Shown piece after piece: positions 17,627-27,293 of a stretch of 64,000 nucleotides of DNA. The position numbers and the translations under genes are program-made. Position 1 is the stretch's first letter. Each line of letters begins with the position of its first letter. The notes under the pieces were generated by a model. It did no database searches. It was not told the DNA's origin and saw nothing but the letters and a program-made list of their open reading frames with translations. This stretch comes from Halocatena marina (GTDB taxonomy: Archaea > Halobacteriota > Halobacteria > Halobacteriales > Haloarculaceae), in assembly GCF_025913575.1 (NCBI RefSeq), contig NZ_CP109785.1, positions 1,488,001 to 1,552,000 on the forward strand, written 5' to 3'.

Positions 17627-19087
17627 TCACAGCGAGAAGTGGTCTTTGATGCTCTGGTAAGCCAGTCGGCTGACGATATGCGCTGGTCCACGTTTTGGTA
17701 GGTCCAGAACATTCGAAAGCGTTCCGGGGCGGTTACTCCCGGTCAAGGTTATCTCCCAACCAGTCTCCTCGGTGTAGCGCTCGACAGCCTCGTCTACTTC
17801 GTGGAAGATTTCTTCCTCATCTATTGTCCGAACTTCGTTATCGTGCATAAGAACAGTCCCGTCGACGATAACCGTCTCAACGTCTCGTCCTGTCGCCGTA
17901 TTACTAATCAGCGAGTAGATGTTATTGAGTGGTCTGAAGTTCGGATTGTCGATATCGAGAATCACCATATCTGCTTTTTTATTAGGTTCGATTGATCCGG
18001 TCTGGTCTTCGATTGAAAGTGATTGAGCCCCTTCGAGAGTTAGCATCCGGACGAGCTCTCGAGAAGTGATCTGGTTCGCAGTCCACTCGTGGTTTGCCAT
18101 CAATCTGGTCTGGCGTGCTTCGTTGAACAAGTCGTTGTTGTCGTGATAATAGTGATCATCGAGTCCGAGACCAACGGTCGCATCGTATTCACGCAACGTT
18201 GGTAACGGCATCCATTCGCACGTAGTATCGGGTGACCAGTACGCAAAGACCGATGGACAGTGGGCAATACTCGCATCCGCATCGACGATACGTCGGACAT
18301 CGTCCTCGTCGGCGGTTCGAAAGTGGGCAGCCAACAGCTGGTCGTTTAAAAGGCCAACGTCGTCCAATAAACCGATGGAGTCTTCTCCCTTGTTGGCACG
18401 CGCATTCAGATTCGAGATACTGTCTTCAAGTAAGTGAGTGTGAACGACAACATCGTGGTTTTGAGCAGTTTCTGCCACTAGCTCCCACATCTCCCTCGTC
18501 AATGTCATATCGTCATGAGGGCATACTGTCGCTTGGATTCGTCCATTGTACGTTTCGTGGTACGTTTCGATAAATGCCTCAGCCCGGCTCAGCTGACGTG
18601 AAATCGATTCATCCCAAAATAAGTCGGAAATGAGAGGACCGGTTAATGCTCGGAGACCAAACTCACCCAGTATCGGAACGCCGAGTTCCGGTCGGATATC
18701 CATCGTGCAAACTGTGGTTATCCCATTGCGGATGAAGTTCAACGCAGCCAGTTTCACTCCCGCTTCCGCCAGATAATCAAGTTCATTCTTTGCCAATTTT
18801 TGGCAAAGTATGGTCATCTCGACCAGCAGTTCACTGTAGCTTAGATCACTGTAGATACCCCGAAGCGCACTTGATTCGAGATGGGCATGAGCGTTGATCA
18901 GCCCCGGCATTACTAACTTTCCCGTACCATCAATGACCCATTCCGCCTCAGTTGTCCGGTCGTCAGGTTCGGTGGATCGAATGGTATCTACTCGCCCATC
19001 GTTAATGACGATCGTCCCGGATTTATAGATCCTATATTTCTCGTCTATTGTAACAATAAGTGCGTCGTAGATGATGACGTCTATCAT
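17627..19087 (-). CDS. Amidohydrolase-superfamily deaminase/hydrolase (SAH/MTA deaminase or chlorohydrolase type)
   Basis: A 486-residue metal-dependent hydrolase of the TrzN/MtaD/SsnA group. Metal and active-site residues are visible: HAHLE with His67 and His69, HTHLLE with His216 and His218, AAHFR with His255, and Asp310 in GLGLDDH. The protein starts with the usual beta-sandwich (DALIVTID, IVINDGRVDTI) and returns to it at the C terminus (ADMVILDIDNP, VETVIVDGTVL). Family members remove amino groups or halides from purine-like or triazine rings. The last 60 residues, including a TLSNVLDLP segment, are an extension I do not recognise. It lies upstream of the ASKHA operon on the same strand, about 330 bp away; a functional link is possible but not shown. 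Confidence 0.8.
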   Translation of the reverse strand: MIDVIIYDALIVTIDEKYRIYKSGTIVINDGRVDTIRSTEPDDRTTEAEWVIDGTGKLVMPGLINAHAHLESSALRGIYSDLSYSELLVEMTILCQKLAKNELDYLAEAGVKLAALNFIRNGITTVCTMDIRPELGVPILGEFGLRALTGPLISDLFWDESISRQLSRAEAFIETYHETYNGRIQATVCPHDDMTLTREMWELVAETAQNHDVVVHTHLLEDSISNLNARANKGEDSIGLLDDVGLLNDQLLAAHFRTADEDDVRRIVDADASIAHCPSVFAYWSPDTTCEWMPLPTLREYDATVGLGLDDHYYHDNNDLFNEARQTRLMANHEWTANQITSRELVRMLTLEGAQSLSIEDQTGSIEPNKKADMVILDIDNPNFRPLNNIYSLISNTATGRDVETVIVDGTVLMHDNEVRTIDEEEIFHEVDEAVERYTEETGWEITLTGSNRPGTLSNVLDLPKRGPAHIVSRLAYQSIKDHFSL

Positions 19088-20677
19088 TTAGACCCTCCTA
19101 CCGCCTTCCTGATCGTGATCTTCGTATACACTCGAATCAGATTCGTACGCAACCATCGTAGATTTCGACTTGTTTTTGTACACCAGCCCGCATTATACTT
19201 TTCATCTTTATCTGGATGCTATAATTTATTGATTAATTATATATTATAAATTATGACAATGCCGAGGTAGTTTTCTTGTGTTGAGGTGAATCTACGCTGC
19301 CTACTCTGGTTGCAATGAGGGAGAATCCTTCTATCAGTACCACACCTTGTATATTATACTCTTGATCCATTTAATGTTTCATCTCTCTATCGCACTCTAT
19401 ATAACTGTATATGGCAATACCAATACGAAAATGTTCAAACAGTTACTACTGTACAAGTGTAACAACCTGATCTCGGTATAAACGAATATGTATTTATACT
19501 TCATCATGAAACTCATGGCAGATTCCTATCACCAGAACGATCGTTCACTTACGTCTCTGTGTACCACTTTCAGCTCATTTATCACGACAATGCGATCGTA
19601 AACAGTGCTTCGACATTCGGGTCAGGGCTGCCATCCTCATGGTTTACGTCGTCTGCGATCTCCCGAACGGACACCTGCTGGTTTGAAACGTATGTGATTG
19701 CAGGGAGTAATTGAGTAAATTGGTGGTATCGGCCGGGTCTTTTTGCATAATTAGGAAAGGAACCGAAGTGGTTGTTCTGTCGTGAGGGAATTAAGTCTAC
19801 GGATGGACTCCAACGGTACACCGGTCAGTCAGAGTAGACTCTCGAACAGTAATGAATGAACCAGAATACGAACCAGGTTATACAGCACTGCTCAACAGTC
19901 ACGAGATGAAGTAGTCCTTTACCAACAATTGAGAAAGTACTTTTGCTAGGTTGGTAGTATTGATGAGCGAGCGTCTCTCTTCTACAACCACATGTTGAGA
20001 TACACCGTCAACGCAATAATTATTAACATATTTTCGACGTCTTATATGCAGTTCACCGAATCGTCTGACGATTTTCTCGTTCGTCCATCTCGAAATCAAT
20101 GTGTCTAGGTTATTGTAGATAATACCGGTGATGACCAACTCAACGAACGTTTTCGATAATAACACGCCGACATGGTTTAGTACGAGCGTTGTCGTAGAAC
20201 AACAGCTGTGAAATATCAAGATATTTTGCTTAGCTCAGTCATCCACTGTGATATTTACGCTTGCCTCAGTCTGATGCCGACAAGATACCATCTCTGTCGA
20301 CGAACACAAAGAATGACTGAGATGGTGGAGAGGATATTACAAGCAACTATTTCGATTTTCGATGATCCATCGGGGATATTGAGTACGCTGTTTGATTAGC
20401 ACATTTGGATTATAACTGACTACCCACCTGATCAGTTCGACAATGAATGCGACGATCACAAAGTGTGGTGATCTGAGAGATCGATCAATGAGTGAGTTGT
20501 AGCAAATGACCTCATCCGTGTACTATCTATTTCCACTCTTATTCCATTATTACGATGTAATATAGTGGTTAATAATTATGTTCAAAATTCTCCATGGATT
20601 ATACCGAAGAACCATGCCTTTCATCATTTATGGCACATTCAGCAACCACTATATGCGAAGACTTACTCATTCTCTAG
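19088..20677. other. 1.6-kb AT-rich region without an intact gene
   Basis: I find no gene I can support. Short open frames exist on the minus strand at 19582-19821 and 19899-20219 and on the plus strand at 20208-20399, but their protein content is rich in Cys, Asn and Ile and poor in acidic residues, unlike the neighbours, and none matches a family I know. A stretch near 20225-20262 resembles one near 26437-26475 (both contain TATTTTGC and ACTGTGATA), which may mark copies of a decayed mobile element. Confidence 0.45.
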
Positions 20678-21001
20678 ATGGTCTCAGCATGGGTATATCT
20701 CATTGTTGCTGCGTTCTTTGAAACTGGCTGGGCAATAGGCCTCGAATACTCAGAGGGATTCACAAAGCTAATTCCTAGTGTTGCTACCATCGTGTCAATG
20801 GCGATCAGTGTGGTATTGCTAGCGAAAGCAGTACAATCGCTTCCGATTGGAACAGCGTACGCAGTTTGGACGGGGATTGGGGCAGCTGCTACCGCTGTCC
20901 TCGGTGTTGTTCTTTTCGACGAAACCTCTAGTATCGTTCGTTTCGGATTTATTGGACTTATTATTGCTGGTGTGGTTGGCTTAGAAGCCACAGGTCACTA
21001 G
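20678..21001 (+). CDS. Small multidrug resistance family exporter, Gdx/SugE-like
   Basis: A 107-residue protein with four transmembrane helices. The conserved membrane Glu15 lies in FFETGWAIGLEYSEGF, and TAYAVWTGIGA in helix 3 is the usual SMR signature. The wording of helix 1 and its loop (W-x-x-G-L-x-Y-x-x-G-F) favours the Gdx/SugE branch, whose bacterial members export guanidinium in exchange for protons, over the EmrE drug-export branch. It is a single gene here and would act as an antiparallel homodimer. It converges with a PadR gene about 300 bp downstream; regulation by that PadR protein is possible but the genes face each other. Confidence 0.85.
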   Translation: MVSAWVYLIVAAFFETGWAIGLEYSEGFTKLIPSVATIVSMAISVVLLAKAVQSLPIGTAYAVWTGIGAAATAVLGVVLFDETSSIVRFGFIGLIIAGVVGLEATGH

Positions 21002-21273
21002 CCCAGAAAGTAACAGTATTCCACGGTAAGGCACTCATGCCCTGTAGTTCGATCCAAGCTCATCATTGAGCTGTATCCTGCTGTTTGAAATTGAGGGATC
21101 TTTCGATCTCCCCAAAGAGCTGTCGACAGCGAGATGGACGGACACAATGAGCGTCCGTACCTACATCCCGATCTCTTCGATTCCTTTGATCTTCGAAGCA
21201 GCACCCATACACTGCACAAAGGTATCTCAATGGCTCAGACGGATTTGAAGACAACACGACACGGTTCGTGCTG

Positions 21274-21673
21274 TGGACCTTTGAGAGAAGAGGATGTTTG
21301 ACTACTGGACTGCGTTGACGAGGTCCTTGATCTCTTGAGCGCGACTATCGTCTGTGACAAAACGCGAAAACACCCATGACAACTGTTTTGCAATTGCGTC
21401 GTGACCGTTCTCGGTGAGTGCGTATTCGTTGGTTCGCTTATCGAGTTCGCTTTTCTCGACGAGGCCCATTTCGACGAGATCGTCGAGGTTGGGGTAGAGT
21501 CGACCGTGGTTGATCTCCGAGTCGTAGTACGCCTCGAGTTCGCGCTTGATCGCCAGTCCGTAGCGTGCCTCCTCTGCGAGAATGGCGAGAATACGCTGTT
21601 GGAATGCGGATAGTTCGGGTGCGATACCCAGTTCATCAGTGTCTGCCACTGTCGTCGACATACTATTCGTTGA
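21274..21673 (-). repeat. Inverted duplication unit, copy 1 (PadR gene and flanks)
   Basis: This unit recurs at about 30994-31393 in the opposite orientation. Similarity runs through the PadR gene and the 28 bases after its stop are identical in both copies (21274-21301 and 31366-31393). Upstream similarity fades within roughly 15-30 bases of the start. Boundaries on the upstream side are approximate. Confidence 0.8.
21302..21661 (-). CDS. PadR-family winged-helix regulator (copy 1)
   Basis: A 119-residue PadR-type repressor. The winged helix covers about residues 17-90: LSAFQQRILAILAEEARYGL, then IKRELEAYYDSEINHGRLYPNLDDLVEMGLV and the wing KSELDKRTNEYALTENG; a C-terminal helix (about 95-119) would dimerise. 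Such proteins sense small molecules and usually repress adjacent exporters. The gene is nearly the same as the one at 31006-31365, including the sequence just past the stop. The closest upstream neighbour, transcribed away from it, is a broken HTH gene. Confidence 0.9.
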   Translation of the reverse strand: MSTTVADTDELGIAPELSAFQQRILAILAEEARYGLAIKRELEAYYDSEINHGRLYPNLDDLVEMGLVEKSELDKRTNEYALTENGHDAIAKQLSWVFSRFVTDDSRAQEIKDLVNAVQ

Positions 21674-21764
21674 TGATAGTATCGCACTTAATACTCATTA
21701 TCCATCACATGACCATTTGTCCCATCTTCTAAGTGGTAGAAAGGTGTGAATGCTACTATCATCA

Positions 21765-22361
21765 ATGGCTGAGCTGGACGGTCAGGGAATATTGGATGAT
21801 TCCCACCAGTTGTGCAGCTGAAATAGTCGCAGATTTAGCGCACCGACCATTCCTTTTTCAGCGAGCGTATCAGACTCTGGAGAGACCCAGAGACTCCTCG
21901 AAAACGACATTTTCCGGACAATATACGAGACACTTACCGTCACATCTGGTCAGACACTCACAGCTGTTGCTCAAGAGACAGAGTACTCACGAATGGCCAT
22001 CGACCATCACGCACGTGTACTCGTGCAAGCGGAGGCTCTTACTTACGAAACTCAACAGGGAAGTCGCCAGTATGATCCAATAATCGACGACACACTAACT
22101 GCCGACGTACAGACAGTGATAGCCGTCGAAGAGCACGAAACAAAAGCTACCATTCTCAACGCCATATGTGAATCTACTAACATACAAACCACCACATCAG
22201 CGATCGCAGACAGACTCACATATGACACATCCACAATTAGACATCACCTCAATCGTCTTGAATCAGATGATCTCATCGAGCGTGCTCGTCATGGAGAAAA
22301 GACAACCATCTCACTCAGCGAAAACTACGCTGACATCATCAATCGGCTTATTGTTTACTGA
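21765..22361 (+). pseudogene. Helix-turn-helix regulator gene with an in-frame TGA
   Basis: An open frame begins at the ATG at 21765 and reads MAELDGQGILDDSHQLCS before TGA at 21819-21821. The same frame then continues for 180 codons with clear winged-helix content: RLLENDIFRTIYETLTVTSG followed by TLTAVAQETEYSRMAIDHH (first unit) and ATILNAICESTNIQTTTSA, then DTSTIRHHLNRLESDDLIERA (second unit), to a TAA at 22359-22361. There is no ATG, GTG or TTG between the TGA and the Met at 21993, which lies inside the first helix-turn-helix. So the gene is either broken, starts at an internal Met as a truncated one-domain protein of 122 residues, or is read through. Confidence 0.6.
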
Positions 22362-22395
22362 CCTACAGACAGTAACAACAGATTGGCTCCCGTAC

Positions 22396-22416
22396 GGTTC
22401 GTACTAAGGACGAACC
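22396..22416. other. Hairpin (7-bp stem, 7-nt loop) between HTH gene and TrmB gene
   Basis: GGTTCGT and ACGAACC form a perfect stem around a 7-base loop. It lies 35 bp after the HTH stop and 118 bp before the TrmB start. It may be a terminator or a protein-binding dyad. No U-tract follows. Confidence 0.3.
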
Positions 22417-22533
22417 CTGTAGCTACCTCCAATCGTAACATCTTGAATAATGAGTGTAAACGACACGGGAAGGAGACGTGATAGTTAGAACGAAGAAGAT
22501 TGCACTTATTTCTCCTCGATTTAACTCTATTTT

Positions 22534-23643
22534 ATGGACACAGACGAACTCGTTGTCGTCTTAAAACGTGCAGGTTTTTCGCCGTATCAGGCCGATGCTT
22601 ACGTAGCGTTGCTCGAACTTGGCGCAATCTCAGCCAGCGACCTCGCCGACGCGAGCGGTGTTCCTAAACCACGCATCTATGATGTCGTACGCGATCTCGA
22701 AGATCGAGGATATGTCGTGACCTACGAGCAGGACCGCTTGTACGCGAGGGCGAATGACCCAGCCGAAGCCCTCACTGGTCTACAAGCGCAAATCAACCAG
22801 TTCGAAAATGCCGTCGAAGAGATCCAAGCCCGATGGCACGAACCAAATCCCGCCGAGTACGACATAACACTTGTACAGCAATTTCAGAGCGTCTTCGATC
22901 GCGCCCGCTCAGACATCGAATCCGCCGAATGGCACATTCAACTTGCAGTTACACCCGATCAATTTTACGATCTACGGCCACTTCTTCAGCAAGCTCACGA
23001 ACGCGGCGTCTACGTTCAGATTTCTCTCTACGCACATCGTGATGAGATCCTCCCAGTTGAGCCAACTAATCTCCAAGGAGTTTGTACAGAAGCACGCCAT
23101 CGTGAGCTTCCGAGTGCATTCTTCCTCCTGACCGATCGAACGCGGGTATGTTATGCACCACACGTACATTCCCCACGCGAGTACGGAGTGCTCATTGATG
23201 ACCGAGTCACAGCATACGTGTTTCATTGGTTTTTCCTGACCTGTCTCTGGGAAGTACACGATCCAATCTACACCGATCGGAGTGAAACACCTCCATTTAC
23301 GTTCGTTGAAATACGTGAGTGCATCCGTTTTGTCGAGCCATTCTTATTAGACGAGGCAACAATCACAGCTCGAGTTGAAGGATACAACAGCCGTACTGGA
23401 CGCGAACGCGATCTTTCGGGAGAAATTATCGGAGTTGATTATACTGGCTCTTCTTCCGACAACGGGCCTGCGACGATCGGTCAACTATCCGGAAAAGCAT
23501 CAATTATTCTTGACACTGGTGAGGAGACCTACACCGTTGGTGGGAAGGGAGCTATCATCGAGAAGATCAGCGCCGACCGAATCACCGTTGAGACTATTGA
23601 TGAATATTCAGATTCTACCAAACAGATCGACTTATCTAAGTGA
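22534..23643 (+). CDS. TrmB-family transcriptional regulator
   Basis: A 369-residue regulator. An N-terminal TrmB winged helix (about 1-75; FSPYQADAYVALLELGAI, then SGVPKPRIYDVVRDLEDRGYV) is followed by a short coiled coil, a PLD-like middle domain (about 110-255), and the C-terminal sugar-binding domain (GLSGEIIGVDYTG-like segment at about 288-300, then TVGGKGAIIEKISADRITVE). TrmB proteins bind sugars or other effectors and control transporter and central-metabolism genes. It stands alone and converges with the MATE gene, so its targets are likely elsewhere. Confidence 0.9.
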   Translation: MDTDELVVVLKRAGFSPYQADAYVALLELGAISASDLADASGVPKPRIYDVVRDLEDRGYVVTYEQDRLYARANDPAEALTGLQAQINQFENAVEEIQARWHEPNPAEYDITLVQQFQSVFDRARSDIESAEWHIQLAVTPDQFYDLRPLLQQAHERGVYVQISLYAHRDEILPVEPTNLQGVCTEARHRELPSAFFLLTDRTRVCYAPHVHSPREYGVLIDDRVTAYVFHWFFLTCLWEVHDPIYTDRSETPPFTFVEIRECIRFVEPFLLDEATITARVEGYNSRTGRERDLSGEIIGVDYTGSSSDNGPATIGQLSGKASIILDTGEETYTVGGKGAIIEKISADRITVETIDEYSDSTKQIDLSK

Positions 23644-23735
23644 CGTTCGTGCTTGAGCCTGTTAAAAGACGTACAGATACTATGAACAGGAGATGTTAAA
23701 TGTCACAAATATTCTTCGTTGCTTCGTGTCGATCT

Positions 23736-25190
23736 TCAGTCGTTCGTTGAAACGGCGTCCATGCCGGTGCCGTCGACGTTCGATTCAGTAAGATCGCCTT
23801 TGCGCCACGTCCCGCGCTGGAACCACAGCCAAGCGACTACTGCACCGACGATATTTGAAACAAAGAATGCAGCCCAGATTCCTTTCGGAGTAGACTGACC
23901 GAGAAACCAAACATCTGTTGGAAGGATATTCTGTGACGCAACCCACGCGATTGGGAGACGGATACCAGCGAGTGTGAAAATCGAGATCGTGGCAGCGACC
24001 ATCGTTTCCCCCGCACCACGGAATCCACCGGTGAACGCGCGCATGATTCCGATGAATCCGAAAGAGAGGGAGACGAATCGTAGGAATGTCGTTCCTTCTC
24101 TAAGGACTGCTGGATCATTGGTAAACACGCTTACAATCGGCGATGGGAAGAGGTAGATGAAGACACCAGCGAGTGCAAGAATAACGAACAACCCCTTCGC
24201 AGCGATGTAATTCGCCTGTTCTGCCCGATCGTACTTTCCGGCACCGATATTCTGTCCAGTCATCGTTTCGACCCCACGCGCAACGGCAATCGCTGGCAAG
24301 AAGATAACCGAGAAAACGCGTGTTCCAATTCCAAAGGCTGCGACAACCGATGTCGAGAATAACCCAACAACGATCAAGAGAGCATTGATCGAGAGTGCGC
24401 GACCGGAGCCTTCGATGCTCGCTGGTACGCCAATCTGTAGAATTTTGCGCAGATACTGAAAGTCGGGTTTCATATCCGAAAGGTGAATCTGAATCCCACG
24501 GGCCCCAGATTCCATGATAACGAGCCCGACGACCATCGCGAGACTTCGAGAAAAGACGGTCGCAATGGCTGCCCCTTGGATACCGTACTCGGGGAACGCA
24601 ATCGGACCGATCGTCCAGCCGTTGATGAGGAACGGATCAAGGATCACGTTGAGTACGACCGTCCCGAGCATGACGAGCATTGGTGTGATCGTATCACCGG
24701 CCCCACGCATCAACGAGATGAACACGAAGAATCCGAACATGAATGGTAATCCGAGCGCGACGACCTGCATGTAAGCTGTCGCTCCGGGGAGCACTGCTGG
24801 TGACGCTCCAAGAAAGGCGAGGAACGGTCTCACAAACGGGAAGCCGATAATCCCGAGGAGTGCCGATCCAAGGAACGCGAACGTAACCGTCTGTGAGGCG
24901 GCGTACTCTGCCTGATCAGTCTCACCAGCACCAGTGTGTTGAGCAACGAGAACACTACCAGCGACGGAGAGTCCCATTCCCAGCGAAATGAGGAGAAATA
25001 CCATCGGAAAAGCAAATGAGATGGCCGCCAGCGCTTCTGTCGAGTACTGTCCGAGCCAGAACGTATCAGCAAGATTGTAGGCAGTTTGGAGTAAATTTGT
25101 AATAACGATGGGCAACGAGAGGAAGATTAGTGGCTTGACAATATCGCCGTCGGTGAGTTCGAGTTCCTCTTGACCTTTAAAAAAGCTCAC
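23736..25190 (-). CDS. MATE-family multidrug/toxin efflux transporter
   Basis: A 484-residue protein with 12 membrane helices in two MatE repeats. The N-terminal repeat has LPIVITNLLQTAYNLADTFW, the typical helix-1 segment, with TVVLNVILDPFLI later in the same half; the C-terminal repeat includes ETMTGQNIGAGK. It would export cationic or hydrophobic compounds using Na+ or H+. The ATG overlaps the TetR stop by four bases (ATGA), so regulator and pump form a two-gene operon under the palindrome at 25788-25801. Confidence 0.9.
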   Translation of the reverse strand: MSFFKGQEELELTDGDIVKPLIFLSLPIVITNLLQTAYNLADTFWLGQYSTEALAAISFAFPMVFLLISLGMGLSVAGSVLVAQHTGAGETDQAEYAASQTVTFAFLGSALLGIIGFPFVRPFLAFLGASPAVLPGATAYMQVVALGLPFMFGFFVFISLMRGAGDTITPMLVMLGTVVLNVILDPFLINGWTIGPIAFPEYGIQGAAIATVFSRSLAMVVGLVIMESGARGIQIHLSDMKPDFQYLRKILQIGVPASIEGSGRALSINALLIVVGLFSTSVVAAFGIGTRVFSVIFLPAIAVARGVETMTGQNIGAGKYDRAEQANYIAAKGLFVILALAGVFIYLFPSPIVSVFTNDPAVLREGTTFLRFVSLSFGFIGIMRAFTGGFRGAGETMVAATISIFTLAGIRLPIAWVASQNILPTDVWFLGQSTPKGIWAAFFVSNIVGAVVAWLWFQRGTWRKGDLTESNVDGTGMDAVSTND

Positions 25191-25771
25191 GCAACCACCT
25201 CTGGTGTCCAGCCGAGTTGCAGTTCAAGATACGTTTCGATCATCTGCCGGGTTTCGTTTGGATCTTCGGCGAGGGCAACCTCACGAACGTGTCCACCATT
25301 GATTGAAGTGACAACAAAGCGTGCGACCATTTCTGGATCAGTATCGTCGAAATATCCTGCGTCGATACCATCACGAACTGCACTTGTAACGATAGCTTGC
25401 ATCTTCTCGTCCATATCGTGGAGACGCTCTCGGTAGATCTCCTGATAGGGAGCTTGTGCCTTCAGTTCCATGAGAGCAATCGGAAAGTCGTCCTCACGGG
25501 TGCTGGCAGGAGTGAAAATCGTAGTTAAGAATGAAGCAAGGCGCTCGCGCGGATCGCTTGCATCGTGGGGCAACTGTTGTTCGAATTGATCGATTATGTG
25601 CTGAAGAAATGCGTTCAAGAGCTCCTTTTTCGTATCGAAATGATAATGAATAGCAGCTGTCGTCATTGATGACTCGTCCGCTATACACTGCATCGTCAAA
25701 TCAGCATACCCGTGCTCGCAGAGTGCACGATAGGTGGCTGCTATTATTTCGTCTGCTGTCTCCGTGTTCAT
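25187..25771 (-). CDS. TetR/AcrR-family repressor of the MATE operon
   Basis: A 194-residue TetR-type regulator. The N-terminal helix-turn-helix is clear (IIAATYRALCEHGYADLTMQ, then SSMTTAAIHYHFDTKKELL, up to about residue 55); the remaining helices form the ligand and dimer domain. It precedes the MATE gene with overlapping codons and a palindrome lies just upstream of its own start, so it is very likely an autoregulated repressor released by an exported substrate. Confidence 0.9.
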   Translation of the reverse strand: MNTETADEIIAATYRALCEHGYADLTMQCIADESSMTTAAIHYHFDTKKELLNAFLQHIIDQFEQQLPHDASDPRERLASFLTTIFTPASTREDDFPIALMELKAQAPYQEIYRERLHDMDEKMQAIVTSAVRDGIDAGYFDDTDPEMVARFVVTSINGGHVREVALAEDPNETRQMIETYLELQLGWTPEVVA

Positions 25772-25787
25772 CGATTATCGGACTTAC

Positions 25788-25801
25788 TAACTAATTAGTT
25801 A
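25788..25801. promoter_or_regulatory. 14-bp palindromic operator candidate for the TetR/MATE operon
   Basis: TAACTAATTAGTTA is perfectly symmetric and its near end is 17 bp upstream of the TetR ATG at 25771. A TTTTAA stretch that could serve as TATA element overlaps it on the minus strand. A TetR dimer here would block the basal factors. Confidence 0.6.
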
Positions 25802-27293
25802 AAAGCATTGGGAAACAGTCGTCCACAGAGCAGATAATCATCTTCAGAAGTTCCAGAATCTCGAACGACGAACTATTAAAGATGTCCGATACAGCTATGG
25901 ATTTTTGCTCACATAGAGGTACTAATTCGCCACTAGAAAATGATAACAGAACGTGACTCATTTGTAGACTATCGACCGCTCGATGGGGCAGTTGAAGTAC
26001 GTACTTTATCGCTGTTGAATAAGTCTTCTCGAAATTGAGTTGAATCTTATGATCGGGTGTATATCATCGATGATTATGATGTAGTTCAGATTGGCAATCC
26101 TTCATTGTGCGTACCATAATCTACCGCATATCATTTGAGAACAGAGAGATGGTTAGATTTAGTGATTGATACGAAGTACTGGCTGTACGTCGTAGTTGAC
26201 TCTAGCGTGAAAATGAGAAACCAGTAACGACGAGTGCAGCGTTCACTCGTTCTTCGATAATGCCTTGAGGACACTCGGTTCTTGATCTTTTAATTGCTGT
26301 AGATCGATCTCGAACTCATAAATCCTGATCCAGCGTGAGCCACGAGGATCATCTCGGTGGAGTCAACAGTGCGTGGTATCGACTAATAATATAATACTCA
26401 TCTACAACAAATAAATTTATCATTTTTTGTTAATCTATTTTGCATATCAGCCATCTACTGTGATAGTTTCGGATTGCTACCTATCTCATTTGTAACCACA
26501 CGACGGTTGTATTCTAATACACGATCAGATCATAAGTATTTCACAGAATGGAGCACTACAGGAACGTACATTTGCGCTACCGAATCTGTCATCGAGAGTC
26601 ATGACATTTGTACAATTGTCACGGTTTAATCAACACGGCTCGGTCACATCGGTGGCTCGTATCATCCCGAGGCATACTTATCCAGCAACTTCGCGTATTC
26701 GGAAGTCTCTTGGCTCCATCAGCAACGATGATAAACGTTGGTCGTTAGTATCGATCTCCAACAACGATAAATCAAAATCGGAGTGTGAATACATTTATTT
26801 AATGTCATTGCGTCGTACGCTACGCGCGCAACTATTTGAGCCATTTCATGTGCACTATTTTTGTACATATCCATACATGAATTGCTGAATTTGAGGTGGA
26901 GTTTATATTTGCTAATGATGGATGGTTATCACATATGTCTAATACATCATCTAAATATACTCGAAGACATATGAGAAGCGGTTGATTAGAGCGTTATAGG
27001 GCGTATAAACGACTGGTCGCATCATTGGCCTTCGTCTGTTGGTTACTCCTTCCTGACTAATATCGTGGTATTTTTGAAATCTATATGTATATTGATCTAT
27101 TCATGATTAATCTACGGTACTTTGTGATCCCCATGGTGATCTGTGATATTACAGGAGCAAGAATGATTCTGACACAAACAACAGAGATGAATCAGCGATG
27201 ATTTTTGATGAACAGTACATGTTGGTATACGATGGCAGTTTGGTAGATAGTTGCTACAACAACTAAGGATCGCCGGTGGTGAGCGCTGGTCGG
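25802..27293. other. 1.5-kb AT-rich region with a transposase relic
   Basis: Apart from the relic at 26144-26386 I see no gene. Short open frames such as 26601-26888 have Cys/Tyr-rich content without family resemblance and are probably chance. The region resembles 19088-20677 in composition. Confidence 0.45.
26144..26386 (+). pseudogene. Decayed IS6-like DDE transposase fragment
   Basis: Reading across several frames gives remnants in the right order for a haloarchaeal IS6-type transposase: RWLDLVIDTKYWLYVVVDSS near the start (first catalytic Asp followed by the typical K/R-Y-W-L-Y-x-x-V-D), EDTRFLI in the middle, and SHEDHLGGVNSAWYRL at the end, which recalls the HEHHG-x-x-NSVER-x-x-R block with the catalytic Glu lost. 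Multiple stops and shifts make it non-functional. No inverted terminal repeats were found. Confidence 0.4.

Noticed and set aside
19899..20219. 106-codon minus-strand frame as a real gene
   Set aside because: Composition is basic and Ile/Asn-rich in contrast to the acidic proteins around it, and no family was recognised.
19088..20677. CRISPR array, tRNA or rRNA in the long AT-rich gaps
   Set aside because: No regularly spaced repeats and no cloverleaf or rRNA core sequence were seen in 19.1-20.7 kb, 25.8-28.1 kb or the shorter gaps.
26601..26888. 95-codon plus-strand frame as a real gene
   Set aside because: Codon content follows the AT-rich background, no motif is seen, and Cys/Tyr-rich ends look like chance.
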